A stretch of DNA of 5,462 nucleotides from Schleiferiaceae bacterium (GCA_025210575.1 JAOARK010000212.1:1-5462); one strand, 5' to 3'. Positions 1 through 5,462 are shown, counted from the first letter of the stretch. Made by a program: numbers and translations. Notes: a model not told the origin generated them from the sequence alone.

Positions 1-176
1 GATCTAAACTCTTGATTTAGAGTCCAGATGTACTGTTATATTATTATCTAAATGATCATTTATTCATACATGGTTAAATAACCAACACATATATAATGTA
101 TTGAACTCAAGAGTTGGTTCTTGTTATAGTTGTATGCCATTTATTCTGGAGAGTTATTAGAAGGTTTGAGGGTAAT
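1..176. other. AT-rich intergenic stretch with dyads, no gene
   Basis: No reading frame enters from the left edge on the plus strand, because all three frames meet a stop within the first 20 bases. The minus-strand ATGs I checked in this stretch close within a few codons. What can be seen is a perfect 14-bp palindrome at 49-62, a TGGTTA/TAACCA dyad at 71-84, an AACTC/GAGTT dyad at 104-115, an ACTCT/AGAGT dyad at 8-23, and a 9-bp inverted repeat between 7-15 and 107-115. These could be an operator or the tail of a transcript lying to the left, but nothing assigns a function. Confidence 0.6.
49..62. repeat. perfect 14-bp palindrome, possible operator
   Basis: The sequence TAAATGATCATTTA reads the same on both strands with no loop. 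A perfect, loop-free palindrome of this size suits a dimeric DNA-binding protein better than an RNA hairpin. No promoter or gene start is visible beside it inside the window, so the operator idea is inference only. Confidence 0.4.
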
Positions 177-210
177 AAAAAAGCCCGACTCAAACTTGAG
201 TCGGGCTTTT
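177..210 (-). terminator. intrinsic terminator of tRNA-Leu
   Basis: A near-perfect 15-bp stem (179-193 pairing with 196-210, tip at 193-196) has the GC-rich core GCCCGACTC/GAGTCGGGC. Read on the minus strand it is followed by a run of six T (complement of 177-182). It begins two bases beyond the tRNA 3' end, as expected for a dedicated terminator. On the plus strand the stem is followed by only four T, so it may act weakly in that direction too. Confidence 0.9.
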
Positions 211-211
211 G

Positions 212-295
212 TGCCCAGGGCGGGAATCGAACCCGCACTCTGTTGCCAGAACTGGATTTTGAATCCAGCGCGTCTACCAATTCCGCCACCTGGGC
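212..295 (-). tRNA. tRNA-Leu (anticodon CAA)
   Basis: The minus strand folds into a class II cloverleaf. The acceptor stem is GCCCAGG/CCTGGGC (289-295 with 213-219) and the discriminator is A at 212. The anticodon stem CTGGA/TCCAG encloses the loop TTCAAAA, giving anticodon CAA at 259-261, which reads UUG. A long variable arm (TCTG-GCAA-CAGA) is typical of leucine tRNAs, and the T arm is GCGGG-TTCGATT-CCCGC. The 3' CCA is not encoded and must be added after transcription. The gene stands alone between its own promoter and terminator and is transcribed divergently from prs. Confidence 0.96.
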
Positions 296-312
296 TTTTG
301 AAATTGGGGCTG

Positions 313-342
313 CGAAAATAAATAAACTTCAAATGTGGGCAA
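313..342 (-). promoter_or_regulatory. Bacteroidota-type promoter for tRNA-Leu
   Basis: On the minus strand, TTG (342-340) is followed after exactly 19 bases by TATTTTCG (320-313). This is close to the Bacteroidota consensus of TTG, about 19 bases, then TAnnTTTG, with one deviation in the -7 element. The predicted start near 306 leaves a leader of roughly ten bases before the tRNA 5' end at 295. Confidence 0.7.
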
Positions 343-430
343 GAATTTATTCAATAATTTGAATGTTCAAAGGTTGATTATTCCCTATCAGTCTGGTTAT
401 GAATTGGTATACTTAAAAAAGTAAAGTCAT
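343..430. other. spacer between divergent promoters
   Basis: This AT-rich spacer separates the tRNA-Leu and prs promoters. It contains a TTTGAA-TG-TTCAAA dyad at 358-371, flanked by AATAAT (353-358) and ATTATT (377-382). A regulator bound here could touch both promoters, but no known binding motif was recognised and no gene is present. Confidence 0.4.
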
Positions 431-463
431 TTGTTTAAAATAGAGTCTCTTTTTTTACATTTG
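431..463 (+). promoter_or_regulatory. Bacteroidota-type promoter for prs-rplY-pth
   Basis: TACATTTG at 456-463 matches the Bacteroidota -7 consensus TAnnTTTG exactly. A TTG lies at 431-433, 22 bases upstream, which is longer than the usual 19 but within the range seen in flavobacteria. The predicted start lies near 468-470, giving a leader of about 30 bases. The leader is A-rich, with only a weak purine stretch (GAGAG) before the prs ATG. Confidence 0.65.
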
Positions 464-499
464 CACCCCTTTTAAAATGGGGTAAAAACGAGAGAAATT

Positions 500-1432
500 A
501 TGTTTCCAGACGCTAAAATATTTTCAGGAAGAAATTCTAAGGCTTTAGCTGAGAGAATTGCCAAAGAATATGGACAAGAATTAGGGGGTATGACCCTAAC
601 TACCTTTAGTGATGGAGAATTTCAGCCTTGCTTTGAAGAATCTATTCGTGGTGGTAGAGTGTTCTTGATCAATTCAACCACTCCTCCGGCAGATAATCTT
701 TTCGAAATGTTGCAGATGATTGACGCTGCTAAGCGTGCTTCTGCCAAACATATTACTGCAGTGCTTCCTTATTTTGGGTATGCGCGTCAGGATAGAAAAG
801 ATAAACCACGTGTACCGATCAGCGCAAAGCTTGTGGCTAAAATGTTAGAGACTGCAGGTGCAACACGCATAATGACTATGGATCTTCATGCAGATCAAAT
901 TCAAGGATTCTTTGAAGTTCCTGTAGATCACTTGTTCAGTTCTGCGTTGTTTTTACCAGATATTGAAAGTTTAGGCTTAGAGAATTTGACCATTGCTTCT
1001 CCTGACATGGGAGGTAGTAAGAGAGCAAATGCTTATGGAAACTTCCTTGGAGCTGAAGTAGTAATTTGCTACAAGCAGCGTAAAAAAGCGAATGTAATTG
1101 ATAAGATGACTGTGATTGGAGATGTAAAAGATCGCAATGTTATTTTATTAGATGACATGATAGATACCGGTGGTACTTTAACTAAGGCCGCTGATATGTT
1201 ATTAGAAAAAGGTGCAAAAAGTGTTAGAGCTTATTGTACTCACCCTGTGTTAAGCGGGGCGGCATACGAAAAGATTGAGAAATCTGCTTTGTTGGAGTTA
1301 GTTGTGGCAGATACAATTGACATTAAACCAGATGCAAAGAAGATTAGATCGATCTCTGTGGCCAAATTGTTTGCTGATGTAATGAAGAAGGTGCACGCAC
1401 ACGAATCAATCAGCAACACTTTTGTAATGTAA
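500..1432 (+). CDS. prs: ribose-phosphate pyrophosphokinase (PRPP synthetase)
   Basis: This cytosolic enzyme transfers pyrophosphate from ATP to ribose 5-phosphate, making PRPP for purine, pyrimidine, NAD, histidine and tryptophan synthesis. The 310 residues match the usual length of class I enzymes. Visible landmarks are the FSDGE segment (36-40), the ATP-site ARQDRK (95-100), the metal and substrate segment DLHADQIQGFF (128-138), DMGGSKRA (169-176), a basic flexible loop KQRKKAN (192-198), and the PRPP-binding loop DDMIDTGGT (218-226). The ATG at 500 is chosen because the N-terminal MFPDAKIFSGRNS fits the family start and an in-frame stop lies at 473-475. It opens the cluster, with rplY 23 bases downstream. 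The catalytic landmarks are all present and nothing looks broken. Confidence 0.97.
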   Translation: MFPDAKIFSGRNSKALAERIAKEYGQELGGMTLTTFSDGEFQPCFEESIRGGRVFLINSTTPPADNLFEMLQMIDAAKRASAKHITAVLPYFGYARQDRKDKPRVPISAKLVAKMLETAGATRIMTMDLHADQIQGFFEVPVDHLFSSALFLPDIESLGLENLTIASPDMGGSKRANAYGNFLGAEVVICYKQRKKANVIDKMTVIGDVKDRNVILLDDMIDTGGTLTKAADMLLEKGAKSVRAYCTHPVLSGAAYEKIEKSALLELVVADTIDIKPDAKKIRSISVAKLFADVMKKVHAHESISNTFVM

Positions 1433-1455
1433 TTTTTAATTTAACTATAGAAACA

Positions 1456-2082
1456 ATGATTTCAGTAGCAATCAACGCAACGGAAAGGGAGGACTTAGGA
1501 GGTAAGTTTGCCCGTAAGTTGAGAAAACAAGGAGAAGTTCCTTGTGTAGTTTATGGTGGTGAAGCACCTGTACATTTTAGCGCGCCTACTTTGGCATTCC
1601 GCGAATTAATCTATACTCCTTTGGCAAAGAAGGCAGCTATCGAGGTTGGTGGAAAAACGGTAGAAGCTATCGTTCAGGATATTCAATTTCACCCTGTAAC
1701 GGATGAAATTATGCACATTGACTTTATCGAGCTAGTAGAAGGTAAGCCTGTTGTTATGGCTATTCCTGTATTTACTACTGGTGTTGCTCGTGGTGTAAGA
1801 AATGGTGGTAAGCAAGTTCAAAACTTGAGAAAGTTGAGAGTAAAAGCTGTACCTGCTAGCTTACCTGATCAAGTAGAGATCAACGTGGAGAAATTAAGAA
1901 TTGGTCAATCTGTTCGTGTTCAGGATTTGAAAACTGACGGATTCGAAATTCTTGAAATGCAAACTGCAGTTGTAGTTGGAGTTAGAATGGCACGTGGTGC
2001 TGCTGACGAAGAGGAAGAAGAAGAAGATGAAGCTGCAGAAGGAGCTGAAGCTTCAACTGAAGAAGCACCAGCTGCAGAGTAA
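1456..2082 (+). CDS. rplY: 50S ribosomal protein L25/general stress protein Ctc
   Basis: This protein binds 5S rRNA in the large ribosomal subunit. At 208 residues it is the long Ctc/TL5 form. The N-terminal L25 beta-barrel domain spans about 1-92 (ATERED..GKFARKLRKQGEVPCVVYGG, ending near FHPVTDEIMHIDFIEL). A C-terminal TL5-type domain spans about 93-178 (GKPVVMAIPV, VRNGGKQVQN, LPDQVEINVEKLRIGQSV). The tail from 184 to the end is very acidic and rich in Glu and Ala, starting DEEEEEED; such tails are common in this family and are probably disordered. It sits between prs and pth, the classic ctc position. The stop is 12 bases before the TTG start of pth and the two genes share one reading frame. 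Confidence 0.95.
   Translation: MISVAINATEREDLGGKFARKLRKQGEVPCVVYGGEAPVHFSAPTLAFRELIYTPLAKKAAIEVGGKTVEAIVQDIQFHPVTDEIMHIDFIELVEGKPVVMAIPVFTTGVARGVRNGGKQVQNLRKLRVKAVPASLPDQVEINVEKLRIGQSVRVQDLKTDGFEILEMQTAVVVGVRMARGAADEEEEEEDEAAEGAEASTEEAPAAE
2005..2079 (+). repeat. purine-rich low-complexity tract encoding the acidic tail
   Basis: This stretch is built mostly of GAA, GAG and GCT/GCA codons and encodes the Glu/Ala-rich tail of L25. The densest part, about 2008-2028, is a near-perfect run of GAA/GAG triplets. It could vary in length between strains by slippage in units of three without breaking the frame. Confidence 0.6.
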
Positions 2083-2096
2083 AACAAAATTGTTTT
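2081..2096 (+). repeat. dyad covering the pth start codon
   Basis: AAAACAA (2081-2087) and TTGTTTT (2090-2096) are perfect inverted repeats separated by two bases. The dyad fills the rplY-pth gap and includes the first two bases of the TTG start codon. All but one of its pairs are A-T, so any RNA hairpin would be weak. A role in start access is possible but not shown. Confidence 0.4.
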
Positions 2097-2661
2097 GAAA
2101 AAGTATTTGATTCTTGGCCTTGGTAATATCGGGGCAGAGTATAAAAATACTCGACACAACATTGGTTTTTTAGTATTGGACGCCTTAGCCGAGGCGTCCA
2201 ATATTTCTTTTAGCCCTGCCCGTTATGGCGATAAAGCCGAACTTTCCTTAAAGGGCAGAAAGCTCATTCTTATTAAACCCAGTACGTATATGAACCTTAG
2301 CGGTAAAGCATTACGCTACTGGATGCAGGAAGAAAAAATCCCTTTAGAAAACATTTTGATCATTGTAGATGATGTGGCCATTGATTTTGGCGCATTACGC
2401 ATGAAGACCAAAGGAAGCGATGGTGGTCACAATGGTTTAAAGCATATTAACCAGACCTTAGGTCGTCAAGACTATAGCCGTATTCGTTTTGGTATTGGCG
2501 GTGATTATCCCAAAGGTGGACAAGTCGATTTTGTTTTGGGCGAATGGAGTGAGGAGGAGATGAAAACACTTCCTGAGCGCATAAAGACTTGTGCCGAAAT
2601 GGTGAAGAGTTTTGTTCTTGCAGGTCCTGCATTAACCATGAATACCTTTAATAAGAAGTAA
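2095..2661 (+). CDS. pth: peptidyl-tRNA hydrolase
   Basis: This cytosolic enzyme cleaves the ester bond of peptidyl-tRNA dropped from stalled ribosomes and recycles the tRNA. The 188 residues match the bacterial Pth family. Active-site landmarks are all present: N11 and H21 in LGLGNIG..TRHNIGF, N67 in PSTYMNLSG, D92 in the VDDVAID segment, and N113 in GSDGGHNGLK. RFGIGGDYPKG and QVDFVLGEW follow in the expected order. The start is TTG: the resulting MKKYLILGLGN is the right length for the family, no suitable ATG exists, and the rplY stop lies upstream in the same frame. The 3' end meets the minus-strand gene at 2666. A perfect 12-bp hairpin with a T-rich tail lies inside the gene, over codons 27-37. 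Confidence 0.95.
   Translation: MKKYLILGLGNIGAEYKNTRHNIGFLVLDALAEASNISFSPARYGDKAELSLKGRKLILIKPSTYMNLSGKALRYWMQEEKIPLENILIIVDDVAIDFGALRMKTKGSDGGHNGLKHINQTLGRQDYSRIRFGIGGDYPKGGQVDFVLGEWSEEEMKTLPERIKTCAEMVKSFVLAGPALTMNTFNKK
2174..2211 (+). other. terminator-like hairpin inside pth
   Basis: Bases 2174-2185 (TATTGGACGCCT) pair perfectly with 2192-2203 (AGGCGTCCAATA) around the six-base loop TAGCCG, and 2186/2191 can add a G-U pair. TTTCTTTT follows immediately at 2204-2211. Stem plus T-rich tract has the form of an intrinsic terminator on the plus strand, yet it lies in the coding region about 80 bases after the start. The encoded residues align normally with the Pth family, so this is not an inserted element. 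A function is inference only. Confidence 0.5.
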
Positions 2662-2665
2662 CTTT

Positions 2666-3793
2666 TTAAAGCTTAAAACCTAAGCCGGCTCCAAGGTGAA
2701 ATGCTTGGGGCGAAATTTCAATGGTTTCAAAGGTGGTTTGAATCAAGTTTCCGTTTTGGTCAAAATCTGAAATGTAGTAAGGTCCAACTGCAACATTCCC
2801 AAACCATTGGTAATAGGCTTTTACGTTGAGGAAGAAACTTTTAAGATTCACTAAATTGTAGCTCCCTCCGACAAGTAATCCCACTTCATTGGTTTTTCGA
2901 GATGTATTTCGCGTATACCCAAAAGAATCAGTAGAATGTTCGTTGATTTTATGGATCAAAAAACTTGGGCCTGCAAAAAGATTTATTCTTTGATATTTTA
3001 AGCTGTAGTTATAGACTAATGACAGTGTTCTTTGTTGCGTTGTTAATGATAGCTTGATACCGTAATTATAGCCAGCCTGTTCATTTTCTTCTCTGCCCAT
3101 TTCTCTAAACCCCCTCACCGTGTAGCCCGAAAGTGTATACAAAAATCGAACTCCATGATTTGGGTTTATGTAGGCTGATACATCCAGATCTAAGGCAACA
3201 TTGCTGTTTGTTGAATTCGGATAACTTGTTGTGGTTCCAATATCTCCCAAACGCCAATATTCTGAATCATTAAGCTCAGCACTATTCATTTGTTGCGTGA
3301 ATGATTCGATCTCATTAAGAGGGGAATAGTAAACGTTGAATCCAAAATTTAGTCTTTTAAAGGTTGTTGAACTTCTGATCCCTTTCTTATTTACAGCTTT
3401 GATGTCTTCATACAAATAGAATTCATTTCTATGAAATAGAATGGTGTCATGAATAAACTGAACGTCCTTGGCATCGATCTCAAAGTTGTCGATTTGAATT
3501 CCTCCCTTTTCGATCAGTTCTTTTTCATGGGGTTCAAAAACCAAGTGTTTTTTAGTGAATACATAGAAGCGATCTTCGAAAAGAAAGAATTGACCGTTTA
3601 ACCTTTTTTCTGACTTTAATACAACTTTATATTCTCCATTGTTTTTAAGCGTAGCAGTTTCACCGTTAGGAAGACTAACCCTTTTTGTGGATGCTGGGAC
3701 TAAATCAAAAACATTGGAATATTGAGCGTTTACAACTATGCCAAACTCTAATGCTATTGCAAGTAAAATAAAATGATAAAGCGTATTGCGCAT
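2666..3793 (-). CDS. predicted outer-membrane beta-barrel protein, function unknown
   Basis: I do not recognise a named family. The 375 residues start with a signal peptide (about 1-23, ending VVNA before Gln24), which has an unusual Glu16 inside its hydrophobic core. Residues about 25-140 form a soluble-looking region rich in short alternating segments (GQFFLFEDRFYVFT, NEFYLYEDIKAV). From about 199 the pattern changes to amphipathic strands separated by polar turns: VALDLDVSAYI, HGVRFLYTLSGY, NYGIKLSL, TLSLVYNYSLKY, INLFAGPSFLI, NEVGLLVGGSYNL, and the closing AFHLGAGLGFKL (365-375). This resembles the C-terminal barrels of Bacteroidota outer-membrane proteins. It lies 36 bases behind the TraB/GumN gene, probably in the same operon, and its 3' end faces pth with a 4-base gap. 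Barrel topology is inferred by eye. Confidence 0.75.
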   Translation of the reverse strand: MRNTLYHFILLAIALEFGIVVNAQYSNVFDLVPASTKRVSLPNGETATLKNNGEYKVVLKSEKRLNGQFFLFEDRFYVFTKKHLVFEPHEKELIEKGGIQIDNFEIDAKDVQFIHDTILFHRNEFYLYEDIKAVNKKGIRSSTTFKRLNFGFNVYYSPLNEIESFTQQMNSAELNDSEYWRLGDIGTTTSYPNSTNSNVALDLDVSAYINPNHGVRFLYTLSGYTVRGFREMGREENEQAGYNYGIKLSLTTQQRTLSLVYNYSLKYQRINLFAGPSFLIHKINEHSTDSFGYTRNTSRKTNEVGLLVGGSYNLVNLKSFFLNVKAYYQWFGNVAVGPYYISDFDQNGNLIQTTFETIEISPQAFHLGAGLGFKL

Positions 3794-3829
3794 AGTGCAT
3801 TGGATTAAGCTTTGGCAATTATAGACTAT

Positions 3830-4708
3830 CTACTCTAAGGATTGAGGAGTTAAGGTGTATCCTTGTTCGCGGAGCAACGAGACCAATCCATAACTTTCAG
3901 TTAAGTGTAATTCGCCAACAGCTATAAAGGTATTTCCAGATTCTAGATGATTGATTAATCGAGGTAGCCATAAGCGATTTCTTCCTTCAGTGATATAGTA
4001 AGAAGAAATGTCAGTTACTAGGCCATCATAATAGTTAGTAATTTCCATGAGCCTCGGAACATCATTTTGTTTGTAGCTTTCAAACATTACTCCAGCAATG
4101 CGATACATAGCAGAGTCGTATTGACAGTTCAAGACGAGGTATTTCAATTGATCGGATTGTGAAATTGAATCGAGAAGAAAACCAAAACTCTCTTCGGGTT
4201 GTTCAAGTGAAAAGACAGGAACTTCGTTAGCTGTGGCTTCTTTGTCAAAATACTGATCTAAGGGAATGCCCTCATAATTCCCTGAGTCGGCTATGTATTG
4301 ATTGTGGTATTCCAAACCTATAAGAACGGCTAAAAGAACAGGTTTGGTTTTATCGAAAGTAGATAATGGTGTATTAATTCTAAGTTGCATGATCGAATCA
4401 ATGAGCTTAGAATTTGCGGGTCCAACTGCTTCACTAATGGAGGGGTTTTCAAAAAAATAACGCTGCATAAGTCCATCAGAAGGGGCGTCACTTTCTTTAG
4501 ATTCTACCAAGACCTTATCGGCTTGCTGATAGGCTTTTAAAACCTTAGGTGCTTTTACGTCTAAAAAGCCACTGTTCATTAAATGATACGTGCCAAATAG
4601 ATAGGAGGGTTTTTCAATATCTGGATGCTCAATTTTCCAAAAGATGCTTTCGGTTTGTGCAAATGCACATACCGAGAACAGTAAAAATAATGCCGTTAGG
4701 GATTTCAT
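3830..4708 (-). CDS. TraB/GumN family exported protein (predicted metal-dependent hydrolase)
   Basis: The family includes plasmid TraB-type proteins, GumN and the eukaryotic TIKI metalloproteases; most bacterial members have no proven substrate. The 292 residues begin with a signal peptide, probably cut after Ala17 (CAFA before Gln18), so the protein should act in the periplasm or at the envelope. Family landmarks are SYLFGTYHLM with the first GxxH (39-42), VLVES with Glu69, LDQYF (150-154), SLEQPEES (167-174), the EGRNRLWLPRL segment (241-251), and the second GxxH in VGELHL (265-268) followed by YGLVSLLREQGY. The ATG overlaps the rsmI stop in ATGA, which suggests translational coupling. It is likely co-transcribed with the barrel gene downstream. 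The family call is firm; substrate and activity are unknown. Confidence 0.88.
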   Translation of the reverse strand: MKSLTALFLLFSVCAFAQTESIFWKIEHPDIEKPSYLFGTYHLMNSGFLDVKAPKVLKAYQQADKVLVESKESDAPSDGLMQRYFFENPSISEAVGPANSKLIDSIMQLRINTPLSTFDKTKPVLLAVLIGLEYHNQYIADSGNYEGIPLDQYFDKEATANEVPVFSLEQPEESFGFLLDSISQSDQLKYLVLNCQYDSAMYRIAGVMFESYKQNDVPRLMEITNYYDGLVTDISSYYITEGRNRLWLPRLINHLESGNTFIAVGELHLTESYGLVSLLREQGYTLTPQSLE

Positions 4709-5379
4709 TTTTTCGAGTTTTTGCCTTGTACTACTAATACAAACTCGCCTTTAGGTGCTTTTATTTTAAAATGTTCCAGTACTTCAATAGCCGTTCCTCG
4801 AATATGTTCTTCAAATTTCTTGGAAATCTCTCTCGAAACAGAAAGCAATCTTTCTTCGCCAAAGAAGGTGATAAAGTCTCCAAGCGTTTTTAAGAGCTTA
4901 TGTGGAGATTCATAAAAGACCATTGTTCTTGTCTCTTCAGCAAGAAAAGTAAGTCTAGTTTGCCTTCCTTTCTTCACCGGTAAAAACCCTTCAAAAACAA
5001 ATTTATCGTTTGGAAGCCCACTCGCTACCAAGGCGGGTACAAACGCTGTTGCGCCTGGCAAGCACTCCACTCGAACATTTTGTGCAATGCATTCGCGAAC
5101 GAGGAGGAATCCAGGGTCTGAGATTGCTGGGGTACCGGCATCGCTGATCAAAGCAAAAGATTCTCCCGCTGCCATTCGCTTGGCTAATTGTTCTACCATT
5201 TTATGCTCATTGTGCATATGGTGCGAGAGCATTGGTGTTTCAATCTCAAAGTGCTTGAGTAATTTTCCAGAAGTGCGGGTGTCTTCAGCAAGGATTAAAT
5301 TCACAGATTTTAAAACCTCCAAAGCTCGAAGCGTGATGTCTTGCAAATTGCCCACGGGAGTGGGAACGAGATAAAGCAT
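4705..5379 (-). CDS. rsmI: 16S rRNA (cytidine(1402)-2'-O)-methyltransferase
   Basis: RsmI uses S-adenosylmethionine to methylate the ribose of C1402 in the decoding centre of 16S rRNA. The 224 residues carry the tetrapyrrole-methylase-type fold: PTPVGNLQDIT (6-16), AEDTRTS (31-37), SDAGTPAISDPG (79-90), LPGATAF (107-113), GFLPVKKGR (131-139), FYESPHKL (155-162), REISKKFEEHIRG (183-195) and KGEFVLVV (210-217). It lacks the extra C-terminal domain of the roughly 286-residue E. coli protein; the short form is, as far as I know, normal in Bacteroidota. The ATG at 5379 gives the standard MLYLVPTPVGN start. The gene begins two bases after the stop of the gene upstream, and its TGA overlaps the next ATG, so it sits inside an operon whose promoter lies outside the window. 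Confidence 0.95.
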   Translation of the reverse strand: MLYLVPTPVGNLQDITLRALEVLKSVNLILAEDTRTSGKLLKHFEIETPMLSHHMHNEHKMVEQLAKRMAAGESFALISDAGTPAISDPGFLLVRECIAQNVRVECLPGATAFVPALVASGLPNDKFVFEGFLPVKKGRQTRLTFLAEETRTMVFYESPHKLLKTLGDFITFFGEERLLSVSREISKKFEEHIRGTAIEVLEHFKIKAPKGEFVLVVQGKNSKK

Positions 5380-5381
5380 TT

Positions 5382-5462
5382 TTAAGCGTATCTGTTTTCA
5401 AGTGATTCCATAAAGCGCTCTTCAAATTCTGGTTTGCCACCCCAGTTGTATTCAGGCTTTAC
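5382..5462 (-). CDS. 3' end of an unidentified gene (cut by the window edge)
   Basis: Read on the minus strand from the right edge, 26 codons without a stop end in TAA at 5384-5382, two bases before the rsmI ATG. The last residues are EYNWGGKPEFEERFMESLEN followed by RYA. The tight spacing and sensible composition suggest a true gene end, co-transcribed with rsmI. The piece is too short to assign a family, and I do not recognise it. Confidence 0.6.
   Translation of the reverse strand, partial: VKPEYNWGGKPEFEERFMESLENRYA

Noticed and set aside
107..362. Open frames of 60-82 codons on both strands across the tRNA and terminator
   Set aside because: They run through the structured tRNA-Leu and its terminator stem, have no family-like sequence, and disagree with the promoter layout. 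They are by-products of the RNA gene.
465..483. ACCCC/GGGGT inverted repeat before prs, a possible leader hairpin
   Set aside because: The predicted transcription start lies inside the left arm, so the full hairpin would not be in the RNA. The nine-base middle does not pair well.
477..485. Two-codon upstream frame (ATG GGG TAA) in the prs leader
   Set aside because: It would begin only about eight bases after the predicted transcription start and has no ribosome binding site; it is most likely chance.
1920..2201. 93-codon minus-strand frame with a long serine/alanine run, opposite rplY and pth
   Set aside because: The Ser/Ala run is the complement of the GAA/GCT-rich codons of the L25 acidic tail. 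The plus-strand genes are certain, and no start context or homology supports the antisense frame.
3816..3823. Minus-strand TATAATTG before the barrel gene, resembling a -7 element
   Set aside because: No TTG is found at the proper distance upstream, and the third position of TTTG deviates. Co-transcription with the TraB/GumN gene is simpler.
4658..4708. Possible lipobox (Cys14) in the TraB/GumN signal peptide
   Set aside because: The residue before Cys is Val rather than Gly, Ala or Ser, and a better signal peptidase I site (AFA before Gln18) lies just after it.
5351..5364. CCCAC/GTGGG hairpin with a four-base loop near the rsmI start
   Set aside because: The bases encode the invariant PTPVG motif, so coding constraint explains the sequence, and the stem is only five pairs.
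4549..5374. Plus-strand frames of 62-95 codons across rsmI and the TraB/GumN gene
   Set aside because: They are the reverse complements of well-conserved minus-strand genes and show no recognisable domain or start signal.

Overview
The window looks like a chromosomal housekeeping segment from a member of the Bacteroidota, most likely a flavobacterial relative. The evidence is: two candidate promoters of the Bacteroidota type (TTG, spacer, TAnnTTTG); exported proteins whose signal peptides end in Ala followed by Gln; A-rich leaders without clear Shine-Dalgarno sites; AT-rich intergenic DNA; and a short form of RsmI. No mobile element, CRISPR array, phage gene or obvious island was seen.

Layout from left to right. 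Positions 1-176 hold no gene; they are AT-rich and contain several small dyads, including a perfect 14-bp palindrome. A tRNA-Leu(CAA) lies on the minus strand at 212-295, with a strong intrinsic terminator directly behind it (177-210) and a well-spaced promoter in front of it (313-342). A divergent promoter (431-463) serves a plus-strand cluster: prs (PRPP synthetase), rplY (L25/Ctc ribosomal protein) and pth (peptidyl-tRNA hydrolase). The gaps in this cluster are 23 and 12 bases. From 2666 onwards all genes are on the minus strand. In transcription order they are the 3' end of an unidentified gene (5382-5462, cut by the window edge), rsmI, a TraB/GumN-family exported protein and an uncharacterised outer-membrane beta-barrel-like protein. 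Spacings are 2 bases, a 4-base ATGA overlap and 36 bases, so this set is probably one operon. pth and the barrel gene converge with only 4 bases between them.

Function. The plus-strand cluster joins nucleotide precursor supply (PRPP) with translation (a 5S-rRNA-binding protein and rescue of peptidyl-tRNA); the prs-ctc-pth order is an old, widely conserved arrangement. The minus-strand cluster joins 16S rRNA methylation at C1402 with two exported proteins whose roles are not known. The TraB/GumN protein has the paired GxxH motifs of a predicted metal-dependent hydrolase family.

I did not find a convincing new biological system. The most unusual signals are a perfect 12-bp hairpin followed by a T-rich tract inside the pth coding region, the dyad covering the TTG start of pth, the palindrome cluster at the left end, and the unidentified envelope gene pair behind rsmI.
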